NCBI GenBank assembly: GCA_023230985.1
Contig: JALNWH010000112.1
Location: 1-6,070 of the forward strand
DNA from: Bacillota bacterium
GTDB taxonomy: Bacteria > Bacillota > Clostridia > Lutisporales > Lutisporaceae
DNA: 6,070 nt
Reading direction: 5' to 3'
Shown: positions 1 to 5,788 of the stretch, in pieces
How positions within the stretch are numbered: position 1 is the stretch's first letter
How the letters are laid out: each line of letters starts with the position of its first letter
The notes under the pieces: model-generated
The model's input: the letters and a program-made list of their open reading frames with translations, nothing else
Database searches by the model: none
Told to the model about the DNA's origin: nothing
Made by a program: the position numbers and the translations under genes

Positions 1-281
1 GATATCTTATAGGCGGAAAAATGTTTGCCATGGAAGGTCAAGATAAATATAAGAAAGATATTTTTACTTTAAAATGTGAACCCGCATTTGGAGAACACCT
101 TAGAGAACAATATGAACATATTGCACCGGGATATTTTATGAATAAGGTGCATTGGAATTCTGTTTATATAGACGGAGATGTACCGGACGATGTATTAAAG
201 CAAATGATAGATACATCCTATGATTTGGTATTAAACAGTTTAAGCAAAAAGGTAATTAAAGAAATAATAGGAGATAGCTGA
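1..281 (+). CDS. MmcQ/YjbR family protein, C-terminal part (5' end outside window)
   Basis: The reading frame is open to the left edge: codons from position 3 read Y-L-I-G-G-K before the ATG at 21, so that ATG is internal (the GGKMFA stretch of the family) and not the start. About 92 residues are visible; the family is usually near 115-120, so roughly 25 N-terminal residues are missing. Family-typical segments are LKCEP, the LREQY region, the PGY-MNK-HWN motif and the VPDD...MID-SY-LV segment near the C-terminus. MmcQ/YjbR proteins adopt a CyaY-like double-wing fold and are often called DNA-binding, but their cellular role is poorly defined. The gene is followed by a hairpin/terminator-like element and appears unrelated to the Mo-hydroxylase cluster downstream. 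Family assignment is fairly sure; function is not. Confidence 0.85.
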   Translation, partial: YLIGGKMFAMEGQDKYKKDIFTLKCEPAFGEHLREQYEHIAPGYFMNKVHWNSVYIDGDVPDDVLKQMIDTSYDLVLNSLSKKVIKEIIGDS

Positions 282-296
282 ATATAATATATTTAT

Positions 297-363
297 AAAC
301 AACCAAAGGGACGGTTCTTTCGTGCTGTTTATGCGACCGGAAGGACAGTTCCTTTTGTTGTTT
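297..363 (+). terminator. Long imperfect hairpin with T-rich tail, probable terminator or palindromic element
   Basis: The left arm (297-322, AACAACCAAAGGGACGG...) pairs with the right arm (338-363, ...CAGTTCCTTTTGTTGTT) across a 15-nt loop. As RNA this gives about 26 positions with only two mismatches and three G-U wobbles. The right arm runs into a T-rich stretch (361-365 and onward). It starts 16 bp after the stop of the MmcQ/YjbR gene, which suits transcription termination. The stem is longer than a typical intrinsic terminator, and the GGGACGGTTCTTT-like core resembles palindromic elements I associate with clostridial intergenic regions, so it may be a dispersed repeat serving as terminator. 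The terminator role is inferred. Confidence 0.55.
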
Positions 364-411
364 TTGTGTTGCAATGTTTTCATATCCGATTTTAGTATAT
401 AAACTTATATT

Positions 412-442
412 TTGGTTACCATAAATTTAATTGGTATATAAT
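412..442 (+). promoter_or_regulatory. Probable promoter of the Mo-hydroxylase operon
   Basis: A perfect TATAAT -10 hexamer lies at 437-442, 30 bp before the chosen start codon at 472. The -35 is poor: TTGGTT at 412-417 would leave a 19-bp spacer and TTACCA at 416-421 a 15-bp spacer. A weak -35 suggests an activator or a lower-activity promoter. The small palindrome TGGTTACCA (413-421) and a related TTGGTAT 20 bp downstream (432-438) overlap the promoter and could be regulator contacts. This is the only good -10 in the 172-bp gap before the operon. Confidence 0.5.
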
Positions 443-471
443 GTTTAAAAATCATGATGAAGGAGAATAAC

Positions 472-2793
472 ATGGAGTCAAGGTTAGCAATAGGAAAAAA
501 TGTTATCAGGGTTGATGCCCACGATAAGGCGGCAGGGAGAACAAAATACAATAGTGACGTCACAGATCCAAGTCTTTTGCATTGCAAAATGATTGTCAGC
601 CAATATGCCCATGCAAATATTAAAAGTATAGATACATCGGAAGCCATGACAGCACCGGGTGTTCAAAGAGTGATAACAGGGGAAATAGCACAAGGCATTT
701 TGACAGGTACATTTGTTGAGGATAGGCCACCCCTTGCCATAGGAAAAGTAAGATATCATGGAGAGCCTATTGCGGTGGTGATTGCCAATACAGAATTAGA
801 AGCAAAGAGAGGGGCAGAATTAGTCAAGATAGAATATGAGCCCCTGCCGGTTCTAAATTCACCTAGTGATTCAATGAAGCCCAATGCGTTTTTAGTACAT
901 GAAAACTTAGCAAACTATAGGAAAATGAAAGAATGCACGCCTCAGCCCGGCACTAATATTGCAAATAATGTGAGAATCAGGAAGGGCGATATGATAAAGG
1001 GCTGGGAAGAAAGCGAAGTCATTGTTGAGGAATACCTATACCTGCCTCAGGCGGATCATATAGCTTTGGAGACACGTTCCGTAAAGGCTGAGATAAAGCC
1101 CGACGGAAATATTATTATTCATTCTTCAACACAAGGACCATATATTATAAGAAAAAAATTAAGCCGCCATTTTAACATAGACACCGGCAAAATAACGGTA
1201 CATACACCAATGGTAGGCGGAGCTTTCGGGGGAAAGGCTGCGGTTCAGCTGGAGATGATTGCTTATCTTGCTTCCAAAGCCGTAGGAGGCCGCGAAGTAA
1301 TATTAATAAATACCAGAGAAGAGGACATGATTAGTTCGCCGTGTCGTATTGGACTTGAAGCCTCAGTTAAGCTGGGTGCGACAAAAGATGGTAAAATAAA
1401 AGCGGCACAGATTACATATCTGGTTGACTGCGGTGCTTATTCGGATATGGGTGCGGTAATGACTAAATCCATTGCATCTGATTGTACCGGGCCATATAAT
1501 ATTGAAAATGTTTATTGCGATTCTTTATGCGTCTATACAAATCATCCTTACGTAACCTCCTTTAGAGGCTTTGGGCACTCCGAATATACCGCCGCCATTG
1601 AGAGAACCATAGATAAATTGGCAAAGGCTCTTAATATGGACAAAATTCAATTAAGATTAAAAAACATAGCCATTCCCGGAGATACTACTCCTACATGTTC
1701 TACTTTAACCAAAAGCAATATCGGTGATTTGAAAAAATGCTTGGAAACATTGAAGGTAAAGCTGAAATGGGAGGAAGGGGAAAAAGTAGATATCAATAAA
1801 GATACTGTAAAGTGCAAAGGCATATCTTGTTTTTGGAAAACCTCCAGCACCCCGCCCAATGCGGCTTCCGGTGCAATAATAACATTTTCGCCTGACGGAT
1901 TTGCCCATTTAAGTATCGGTGCCGTAGAGTTAGGGCAGGGTACCAAGACTGCTATGGCACAAATATTAGCGGAACGTTTAAAAGTAGATATAAAAAGAGT
2001 TAAAGTATCAATGGAAATAAACACGAGCGATAACCCGGAGCACTGGAAAACGGTTGCAAGCAGTACCACGTACATGGTTGGTAATGCAGTTATAGAAGCG
2101 GCAGATGATGTGATTTGCCAAATTAAAGATATATCAGCAATTGTTTTAAGATGCTCACCCAAAGATCTTGAGGTGTCGGGAGGTAAAGTATTTTTGATAG
2201 ATAATCCGGAGAAATGGATTGATATAACTGAAGTTGTTCATGGTTATAAATATCCCAACGGAAATTCCATAGGGGGCCAGATAATAGGCCGCGGCAGCTT
2301 TATCATGAAACACTTAAGCGGTATGGATGAGAATACAGGAAGAGGCAATCCGGGACCGTTATGGACAGTAGGTGCACAAGGGGTGGAAGTTTTATTTAAT
2401 AAAAAAGAATACAGCTACAAGATTATAAATGCAGTTTCAGTTATAGACGCAGGGACCATCATCAATCCTATAGTCGCCTCAGGTGTAACCATGGGAGGTA
2501 TGTCCATGGGCCTAAGCCTGGCAAGCAGGGAAGCCTTTATCTACGATAATAACGGAATTATACTAAACCCGAACCTACGTAGTTATAAGCCAATACGGGT
2601 AGATGAAGAGCCTGAATACATCATTGAATTTATAGAAACACCTGAAGTAGACGGACCTTTTGGGGCACGGGGACTGGGAGAGCATGGACTTGTGGGGATG
2701 CCGGCGGCTTTAATCAATTGCTTATCTACAGCAGCAGAAAAAGATTTAAACAGATTCCCGCTAACACCGGAATTAATCTGGAAGACGAAGTAG
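472..2793 (+). CDS. Xanthine dehydrogenase-family molybdenum-binding (large) subunit, XdhA-like
   Basis: This is the catalytic subunit of a molybdenum hydroxylase; it binds the Mo-pterin cofactor and inserts an oxygen from water into a C-H bond of an aromatic heterocycle or aldehyde. The start at 472 is chosen because GAAGGAG (459-465) sits 6 nt upstream; the ATGs at 454 and 457 abut or overlap that site. The product is 773 residues, normal for the family. An N-terminal a/b hammerhead domain (about 15-125) precedes two Mo-cofactor domains (about 150-395 and 410-690). Visible motifs: STQ (about 219-221, equivalent of bovine Gln767), GGAFGGK (249-255), FRGFG (364-368), GQGTKTAMAQ (488-497), VASSTTYMVGNAV (529-541) and GARGLGEHG (731-739) with the catalytic Glu at 737. 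The residue after GGAFGGK is Ala, where bovine xanthine oxidase has substrate-binding Glu802, so the substrate is uncertain. It is the first gene of a tight operon. Confidence 0.93.
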   Translation: MESRLAIGKNVIRVDAHDKAAGRTKYNSDVTDPSLLHCKMIVSQYAHANIKSIDTSEAMTAPGVQRVITGEIAQGILTGTFVEDRPPLAIGKVRYHGEPIAVVIANTELEAKRGAELVKIEYEPLPVLNSPSDSMKPNAFLVHENLANYRKMKECTPQPGTNIANNVRIRKGDMIKGWEESEVIVEEYLYLPQADHIALETRSVKAEIKPDGNIIIHSSTQGPYIIRKKLSRHFNIDTGKITVHTPMVGGAFGGKAAVQLEMIAYLASKAVGGREVILINTREEDMISSPCRIGLEASVKLGATKDGKIKAAQITYLVDCGAYSDMGAVMTKSIASDCTGPYNIENVYCDSLCVYTNHPYVTSFRGFGHSEYTAAIERTIDKLAKALNMDKIQLRLKNIAIPGDTTPTCSTLTKSNIGDLKKCLETLKVKLKWEEGEKVDINKDTVKCKGISCFWKTSSTPPNAASGAIITFSPDGFAHLSIGAVELGQGTKTAMAQILAERLKVDIKRVKVSMEINTSDNPEHWKTVASSTTYMVGNAVIEAADDVICQIKDISAIVLRCSPKDLEVSGGKVFLIDNPEKWIDITEVVHGYKYPNGNSIGGQIIGRGSFIMKHLSGMDENTGRGNPGPLWTVGAQGVEVLFNKKEYSYKIINAVSVIDAGTIINPIVASGVTMGGMSMGLSLASREAFIYDNNGIILNPNLRSYKPIRVDEEPEYIIEFIETPEVDGPFGARGLGEHGLVGMPAALINCLSTAAEKDLNRFPLTPELIWKTK

Positions 2794-2806
2794 GGGTGAT
2801 AGAGTG
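2792..2806 (+). promoter_or_regulatory. Ribosome binding site fixing a GTG start for the FAD subunit
   Basis: AGGGGTGA at 2792-2799 begins inside the TAG stop (2791-2793) of the large-subunit gene and lies 4 nt before GTG at 2804. No ATG occurs nearby in frame, and the residues immediately after the GTG (ITFDFDYYRPDTIEEA) match the family N-terminus. The overlap of ribosome binding site and stop codon suggests translational coupling of the two subunits. Confidence 0.75.
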
Positions 2807-3634
2807 ATTACTTTTGATTTTGATTATTATAGACCGGATACAATAGAAGAAGCTATAAATGTATATAAAAAAATAACCGGCCAAGAGAAAAAAGCCATAT
2901 ACTACGCAGGCGGGACTGAAATAGTAAGTATGTCAAGGGTAAATCAATTATCCTTTGATTCTGTAATAGATATAAAAGCGATTCCCGAATGTAATGTAAT
3001 TGAAACAAAGGATGACAAGCTGATAATAGGTTCTGCAGTGTGTTTGACCAGAATATGCGATTTTGGAGGTTATCCCCTTTTAGGGGCTGTATGCAGGAGG
3101 ATTGCCGAACATACGGCACGTGATATGATAACACTTGGCGGCAATATTCTTGGTAAGATTCAGTATAAAGAAGCAATATTACCGCTTCTTCTTACGGATA
3201 GCAAAGTTACGGTTGCCGGCACTGCAGGTAAAAGTGAAAAGCCCATTGATAGAATCTTTAATGAGAAACCTCTACTAAATGCGGGAGAATTATTAGTTAA
3301 TATAATTATTGATAAAAAATATATCAATAATCCCTATAGCCATTCTAAAAAAACAAAGCAAGAAAAAATTGATTATCCTCTGGTTACGATTGCGTCTGTT
3401 AAAAATGATGATGAAATAAGAATTGGGTTTAGCGGGCTATGTGTATACCCTTTTAGATTAGATATTATATTTGGAAATATTGACAATACAAATCCGGAAT
3501 CAGAAATAAACAATATATTAAACAGAGTACCGGCACCTATAGTTAATGATATTTTAGGTTCTGCAGAATACCGAGAGTTTGTAACAAGAAATTTGCTGAT
3601 AGATTTATTTAATTATTACGGAGGTATGAATTAA
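2804..3634 (+). CDS. Xanthine dehydrogenase-family FAD-binding (medium) subunit, XdhB-like
   Basis: This subunit carries the FAD that receives electrons from the [2Fe-2S] subunit and hands them to NAD+ or another acceptor. It starts at GTG and encodes 276 residues, slightly shorter than many family members (about 285-290). The N-terminal PCMH-type FAD domain (about 1-165) opens with the typical FDYYRPDTIEEA and holds the two FAD pyrophosphate-binding motifs of the family, AGGTE (35-39) and TLGGN (110-114). The C-terminal CO-dehydrogenase-flavoprotein-like domain (about 170-270) includes KKTKQEKIDYPLVTIA and the closing LGSAEYREFVTRNLL. No cysteine pattern for an extra [4Fe-4S] cluster, as found in 4-hydroxybenzoyl-CoA reductase, is visible. 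The gene lies 10 bp after the large-subunit stop and overlaps the next gene by one base. The family is clear; the electron acceptor cannot be read from the sequence. Confidence 0.92.
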   Translation: MITFDFDYYRPDTIEEAINVYKKITGQEKKAIYYAGGTEIVSMSRVNQLSFDSVIDIKAIPECNVIETKDDKLIIGSAVCLTRICDFGGYPLLGAVCRRIAEHTARDMITLGGNILGKIQYKEAILPLLLTDSKVTVAGTAGKSEKPIDRIFNEKPLLNAGELLVNIIIDKKYINNPYSHSKKTKQEKIDYPLVTIASVKNDDEIRIGFSGLCVYPFRLDIIFGNIDNTNPESEINNILNRVPAPIVNDILGSAEYREFVTRNLLIDLFNYYGGMN

Positions 3635-4098
3635 TGATAGAATTTCACGATAAAAGCATCATAGAGCTTTATGTTAACGGAGATTTAAAGACCGTTGCAG
3701 CCAGACCTGCAGACACTTTGCTATTTATTCTTCGTGAAAGTTTAGGTTTAACGGGAACTAAGAACAGTTGCGGTAACGGTGATTGCAATAGCTGTACCGT
3801 TCTCTTGGACGGTTGGCCTGTTAAATCCTGTCTAATGTTGGCTGTAGAGGCTGTAGGCCATGAGATTACTACCATAGAGGGCTTGCAGGATGTTCCTATG
3901 CAAAAAGCCTTTGTAGAAAAGTCTGCAATTCAGTGCGGCTACTGTACTCCCGGCATGATTATTAACAGTCACGCTCTGACTACAATCTATCCGGATGCTT
4001 CAGATGAAATCATTGAAGAATGGTTGGAATCAAATATATGTAGATGCACCGGATACAAGGAAATATGCGAAGCTGTTAAATCAGTTATAAATATGTAA
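3634..4098 (+). CDS. Xanthine dehydrogenase-family [2Fe-2S] (small) subunit, XdhC-type iron-sulfur protein
   Basis: This small subunit holds two [2Fe-2S] clusters that relay electrons from molybdenum to FAD. Its 154 residues are the usual length. The N-terminal plant-ferredoxin-like domain (about 8-75) has Cys46, Cys51, Cys54 and Cys66 in the C-x4-C-x2-C-x11-C pattern. The C-terminal helical domain has QCGYCTPGM (Cys101, Cys104) and ICRCTGY (Cys136, Cys138). All eight ligands are present, so the subunit looks functional. A small oddity is CGNGDCNSCTV, where most relatives have CGAC. The ATG overlaps the preceding TAA as TAATG, and GGAGGT (3620-3625) lies 8 nt upstream within the FAD gene, so translation is probably coupled. 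In E. coli nomenclature this is the XdhC subunit, not the XdhC/CoxI cofactor chaperone, which is absent here. Confidence 0.95.
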   Translation: MIEFHDKSIIELYVNGDLKTVAARPADTLLFILRESLGLTGTKNSCGNGDCNSCTVLLDGWPVKSCLMLAVEAVGHEITTIEGLQDVPMQKAFVEKSAIQCGYCTPGMIINSHALTTIYPDASDEIIEEWLESNICRCTGYKEICEAVKSVINM

Positions 4099-4108
4099 TG
4101 TTTACATA
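4092..4108 (+). repeat. Perfect 7-bp inverted repeat across the stop codon of the [2Fe-2S] subunit
   Basis: TATGTAA (4092-4098) and TTACATA (4102-4108) form a perfect inverted repeat around a 3-nt spacer, and the left arm includes the TAA stop. It is A-T rich and has no following T-run, so it is not a convincing terminator. It could slow or mark the boundary between the enzyme subunit genes and the two downstream genes, or it may be chance in AT-rich DNA. Confidence 0.35.
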
Positions 4109-4131
4109 GAATAAAATTATTAAAATATAAC
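4101..4131 (+). promoter_or_regulatory. Possible weak internal promoter before the membrane protein gene
   Basis: The 53-bp gap after the iron-sulfur subunit is the largest in the cluster. It contains TTTACA (4101-4106, one mismatch to TTGACA) and TATAAC (4126-4131, one mismatch to TATAAT), separated by 19 bp, slightly more than ideal. If active it would let the membrane protein and nucleotidyltransferase be made independently of the enzyme subunits. AT-rich gaps often give such matches, so confidence is low. Confidence 0.25.
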
Positions 4132-4151
4132 ATTTTATAGGAGGTTAGGAA

Positions 4152-4817
4152 ATGGATAAAAACATAACAACGGTTGTATTTTGGGGAGCCTTGTGGGGAC
4201 TAGTGGAAGCTACATTGGGGTATGTGCTGCATTCAATGCCTTTAAGTGTAGGTTGGTTTTTCTGGTTTCCTTTAGCATTTTATTTTATAAATAAAGTATA
4301 TAGCAGTACGGGCAGTCTGTCTTCAATCCTTTATACTTCATCAATAGCTGCAGGAATCAAGCTTGTGAACTTTTTTTTACCAACTACCATTGATAGGGTT
4401 ATAAATCCTGCTATGTCAATTTTATTGGAAGGATTAATGGTATTCATTGTGTTTGCCATAATAGAAAAAAAAGAAGGCTTTTTCCAATCAAAATATACAA
4501 TAGCGCTTACCGCAAGTATAGGTTGGAGAGTACTTTACATAATCTACATTCTTTTTATGCCTACATTTTTCTTCACTGTATCTCCTATGAGAGCGGCAAA
4601 ACCTTTCTTTAAATTTTTTGTAACAGAAAGCTTTATGAACAGTCTATTTATATATGTTTACTTAAAGGTATCTGAGAGGATTGGCGATGCGAAGCTGAAT
4701 GTATCAAAAAATGAAGTTAACAGCAAATTATTTTCCTTAAAAGATAATCCGATAATAAGAATTTCCGTTTCACTCACTGTGTTATCCTTGGCTATATTTG
4801 CCCAATGGGCATTGTAA
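4152..4817 (+). CDS. Polytopic membrane protein of unknown function, possibly ECF S-component-like
   Basis: The product is a 221-residue, strongly hydrophobic protein with about six membrane segments (roughly 5-26, 31-49, 56-77, 84-104, 115-139 and 150-172), a polar stretch (about 174-200) and a last hydrophobic segment (202-221) that ends the protein. The N-terminal WGALWGLVEATLGYVLH, with a glutamate inside the first helix, and the compact six-helix size recall substrate-binding S components of energy-coupling-factor importers, but I cannot assign the family firmly. AGGAGG (4139-4144) lies 7 nt before the ATG. The stop directly abuts the start of the nucleotidyltransferase gene, and the cluster upstream encodes a molybdenum hydroxylase. 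A role in substrate uptake, in cofactor or metal supply, or as a membrane partner of the enzyme is therefore conceivable. No ATPase or T component is in the window. Confidence 0.75.
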   Translation: MDKNITTVVFWGALWGLVEATLGYVLHSMPLSVGWFFWFPLAFYFINKVYSSTGSLSSILYTSSIAAGIKLVNFFLPTTIDRVINPAMSILLEGLMVFIVFAIIEKKEGFFQSKYTIALTASIGWRVLYIIYILFMPTFFFTVSPMRAAKPFFKFFVTESFMNSLFIYVYLKVSERIGDAKLNVSKNEVNSKLFSLKDNPIIRISVSLTVLSLAIFAQWAL

Positions 4818-5414
4818 ATGATTAAAACTGACGGGGTGGTGCTATCCGCCGGACTATCCACACGAGCAAATGCATATAAGATGACGTTAAAAATAGGCGG
4901 CAAAACCTTGATAGAAAACTGTATAGAAAATATGTATGATTATTGTGCCAAAATTATAGTGGTAGGCGGATTCAAAATTGAAAAAATAGCATCTTTGGTA
5001 TGCAAATATTCTAAGGTTGAATTAGTCTATAATAAAAATTACAATGAGGGAATGTTTAGTTCAGTTAAAAAAGGTTTATCCCATGTAATAGGAGAAAAGT
5101 TTTTCTTAACACCGGGGGATTACCCTTTGATAAGCAGTAATGTATATAAAAGTCTGCAGCAAACGGAGTGTAATATTGCTATACCATCATATAACGGTAT
5201 AAGAGGCCATCCTGTTCTTATAAAAAGTGGTTTTATCTCGGAAATATGCACCAATCCCGGCTATAACAGTCTGAGGGATTTTATCAATAGCAGATCATAT
5301 ACGATAGTAGATGTTTCGGATATAGGAATTCTCTTAGATATAGATACTGAGGAAGACTACAATAGAATCTGTCAAAGATATTCATCAACAAAAAGTGAAA
5401 TTAACAAAAGTTAA
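4818..5414 (+). CDS. MobA/MocA-like nucleotidyltransferase, probable molybdenum cofactor cytidylyltransferase
   Basis: This 198-residue protein has the MobA-like NTP-transferase fold. It probably transfers CMP to molybdopterin, giving the cytosine-dinucleotide cofactor typical of bacterial xanthine dehydrogenase-type enzymes. Visible motifs in order: the nucleotide-binding LSAGLSTRANAYK (9-21) with Arg16 and Lys21, GGKTLIE (27-33), NYNEGMFSSVKKGL (74-87, like the GM-x-S-L-x-x-G of MocA), TPGDYPLIS (98-106) with the probable metal-binding Asp101, RGHPVL (129-134) and the late DIDTEEDY (174-181). The usual Met-Gly after the loop Arg is replaced by Ala-Asn. The ATG begins right after the TAA of the membrane protein gene with no clear ribosome binding site, so it probably depends on translational coupling. 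Its place after Mo-hydroxylase genes favours MocA over MobA (guanylyl) or an unrelated sugar nucleotidyltransferase, but nucleotide specificity cannot be proven from sequence alone. Confidence 0.8.
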   Translation: MIKTDGVVLSAGLSTRANAYKMTLKIGGKTLIENCIENMYDYCAKIIVVGGFKIEKIASLVCKYSKVELVYNKNYNEGMFSSVKKGLSHVIGEKFFLTPGDYPLISSNVYKSLQQTECNIAIPSYNGIRGHPVLIKSGFISEICTNPGYNSLRDFINSRSYTIVDVSDIGILLDIDTEEDYNRICQRYSSTKSEINKS

Positions 5415-5431
5415 AATCTCACTCGCTTTTT
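5394..5431. terminator. Probable bidirectional terminator between convergent genes
   Basis: AGTGA (5394-5398) pairs with TCACT (5419-5423), and inside it TTAAC (5401-5405) pairs with GTTAA (5410-5414) around an AAAA loop; the two stems are separated by a small asymmetric internal loop. A run of T (5427-5433) follows on the plus strand and a run of A (5390-5394) precedes, so each strand ends in a T-tract. The element spans the stops of both convergent genes, which lie only 4 bp apart. The stem is AT-rich and only moderately stable. Confidence 0.45.
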
Positions 5432-5616
5432 TTCAAATATTCGATCCTTCCATGAATGAATTCAATATATTTGCCTATTTCTTCCATCATATTCTTATAA
5501 GTGTCTTTTGTTTTCTTATCCAGATTTAGATTGGATATGCTTGAAATACTTGCTTTTGCATCTTCAACAGAAACAATACATTTTTCTAAAAAATACTTTT
5601 CAGACAAAGCACTCAT
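5419..5616 (-). CDS. Small hypothetical helical protein
   Basis: This minus-strand frame encodes at most 65 residues, charged and probably all-helical (for example VEDAKASISSI, then DTYKNMMEEIGKYIEFIHGRIEYLKK), with no signal peptide or membrane segment and a single cysteine. I do not recognise a family. AAAGAAAGG on the minus strand directly touches the ATG at 5616, leaving no spacer. A TTG at codon 4 (5607-5605) lies 9 nt from the AGG and is a plausible true start, giving 62 residues. A promoter-like TTGTTT-N17-GATAAT lies just upstream. Composition, promoter and a convergent arrangement with a terminator argue that it is real, but the evidence is modest. Confidence 0.55.
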   Translation of the reverse strand: MSALSEKYFLEKCIVSVEDAKASISSISNLNLDKKTKDTYKNMMEEIGKYIEFIHGRIEYLKKSE

Positions 5617-5627
5617 CCTTTCTTTTT

Positions 5628-5656
5628 ATTATCATTAGTTTGTGTCAAATAAACAA
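5628..5656 (-). promoter_or_regulatory. Possible promoter of the small minus-strand gene
   Basis: On the minus strand, TTGTTT (5656-5651) and GATAAT (5633-5628) are separated by exactly 17 bp. The -10 has one mismatch and the -35 three. A perfect TTGACA (5647-5642) also occurs between them but has no -10 at proper distance. The -10 ends 11 bp before the ATG at 5616, so the leader would be very short; a few bases more if the TTG at 5607 is used. Confidence 0.35.
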
Positions 5657-5684
5657 ATATATTAGTAGCAAAACTCCCTCTACC

Positions 5685-5784
5685 TGTCATTCTGAACGCA
5701 GTGAAGAATCTTGTGTTCTCAATACATTAAGATCCTTCGCTAGCGCTCAGGATGACAATAAAGTGACTTTTTCAGTATTTTCGG
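5685..5784. repeat. Palindromic intergenic repeat, tandem unit 1
   Basis: The unit has a left arm TGTCATTCTGAACGC... (5685-5712), a 16-nt loop, and a right arm ending ...GCGCTCAGGATGACA (5729-5757), which pair along nearly their whole length with a few wobbles or A-C mismatches. A 27-bp tail follows, starting ATAAAGTGAC (5758-5784). Translated, this palindrome gives the familiar spurious peptides SERSEES and SFASAQDD, seen in many bacterial genomes where this repeat class is dispersed. It lies between divergent promoters and probably encodes no protein. Mobilisation by a transposase acting in trans is an inference. Confidence 0.85.
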
Positions 5785-5788
5785 TAAA

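Noticed and set aside
21..23. ATG at 21 as start of the first gene
   Set aside because: The frame stays open to the left edge and the preceding residues (LIGGK) continue the family motif, so this methionine is internal.
454..471. Upstream ATGs (454, 457) as start of the large subunit
   Set aside because: They abut or overlap the GAAGGAG ribosome binding site that correctly serves the ATG at 472, and the extra residues (MMKENN) add nothing to the family domain.
364..471. Purine riboswitch in the operon leader
   Set aside because: A purine-related operon invites this, but the leader after the -10 is only about 25 nt and the conserved three-way-junction core is not present.
1647..2162. Minus-strand 171-codon frame inside the large subunit gene
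   Set aside because: It is a shadow of the well-supported Mo-subunit coding sequence, with no family resemblance or own signals.
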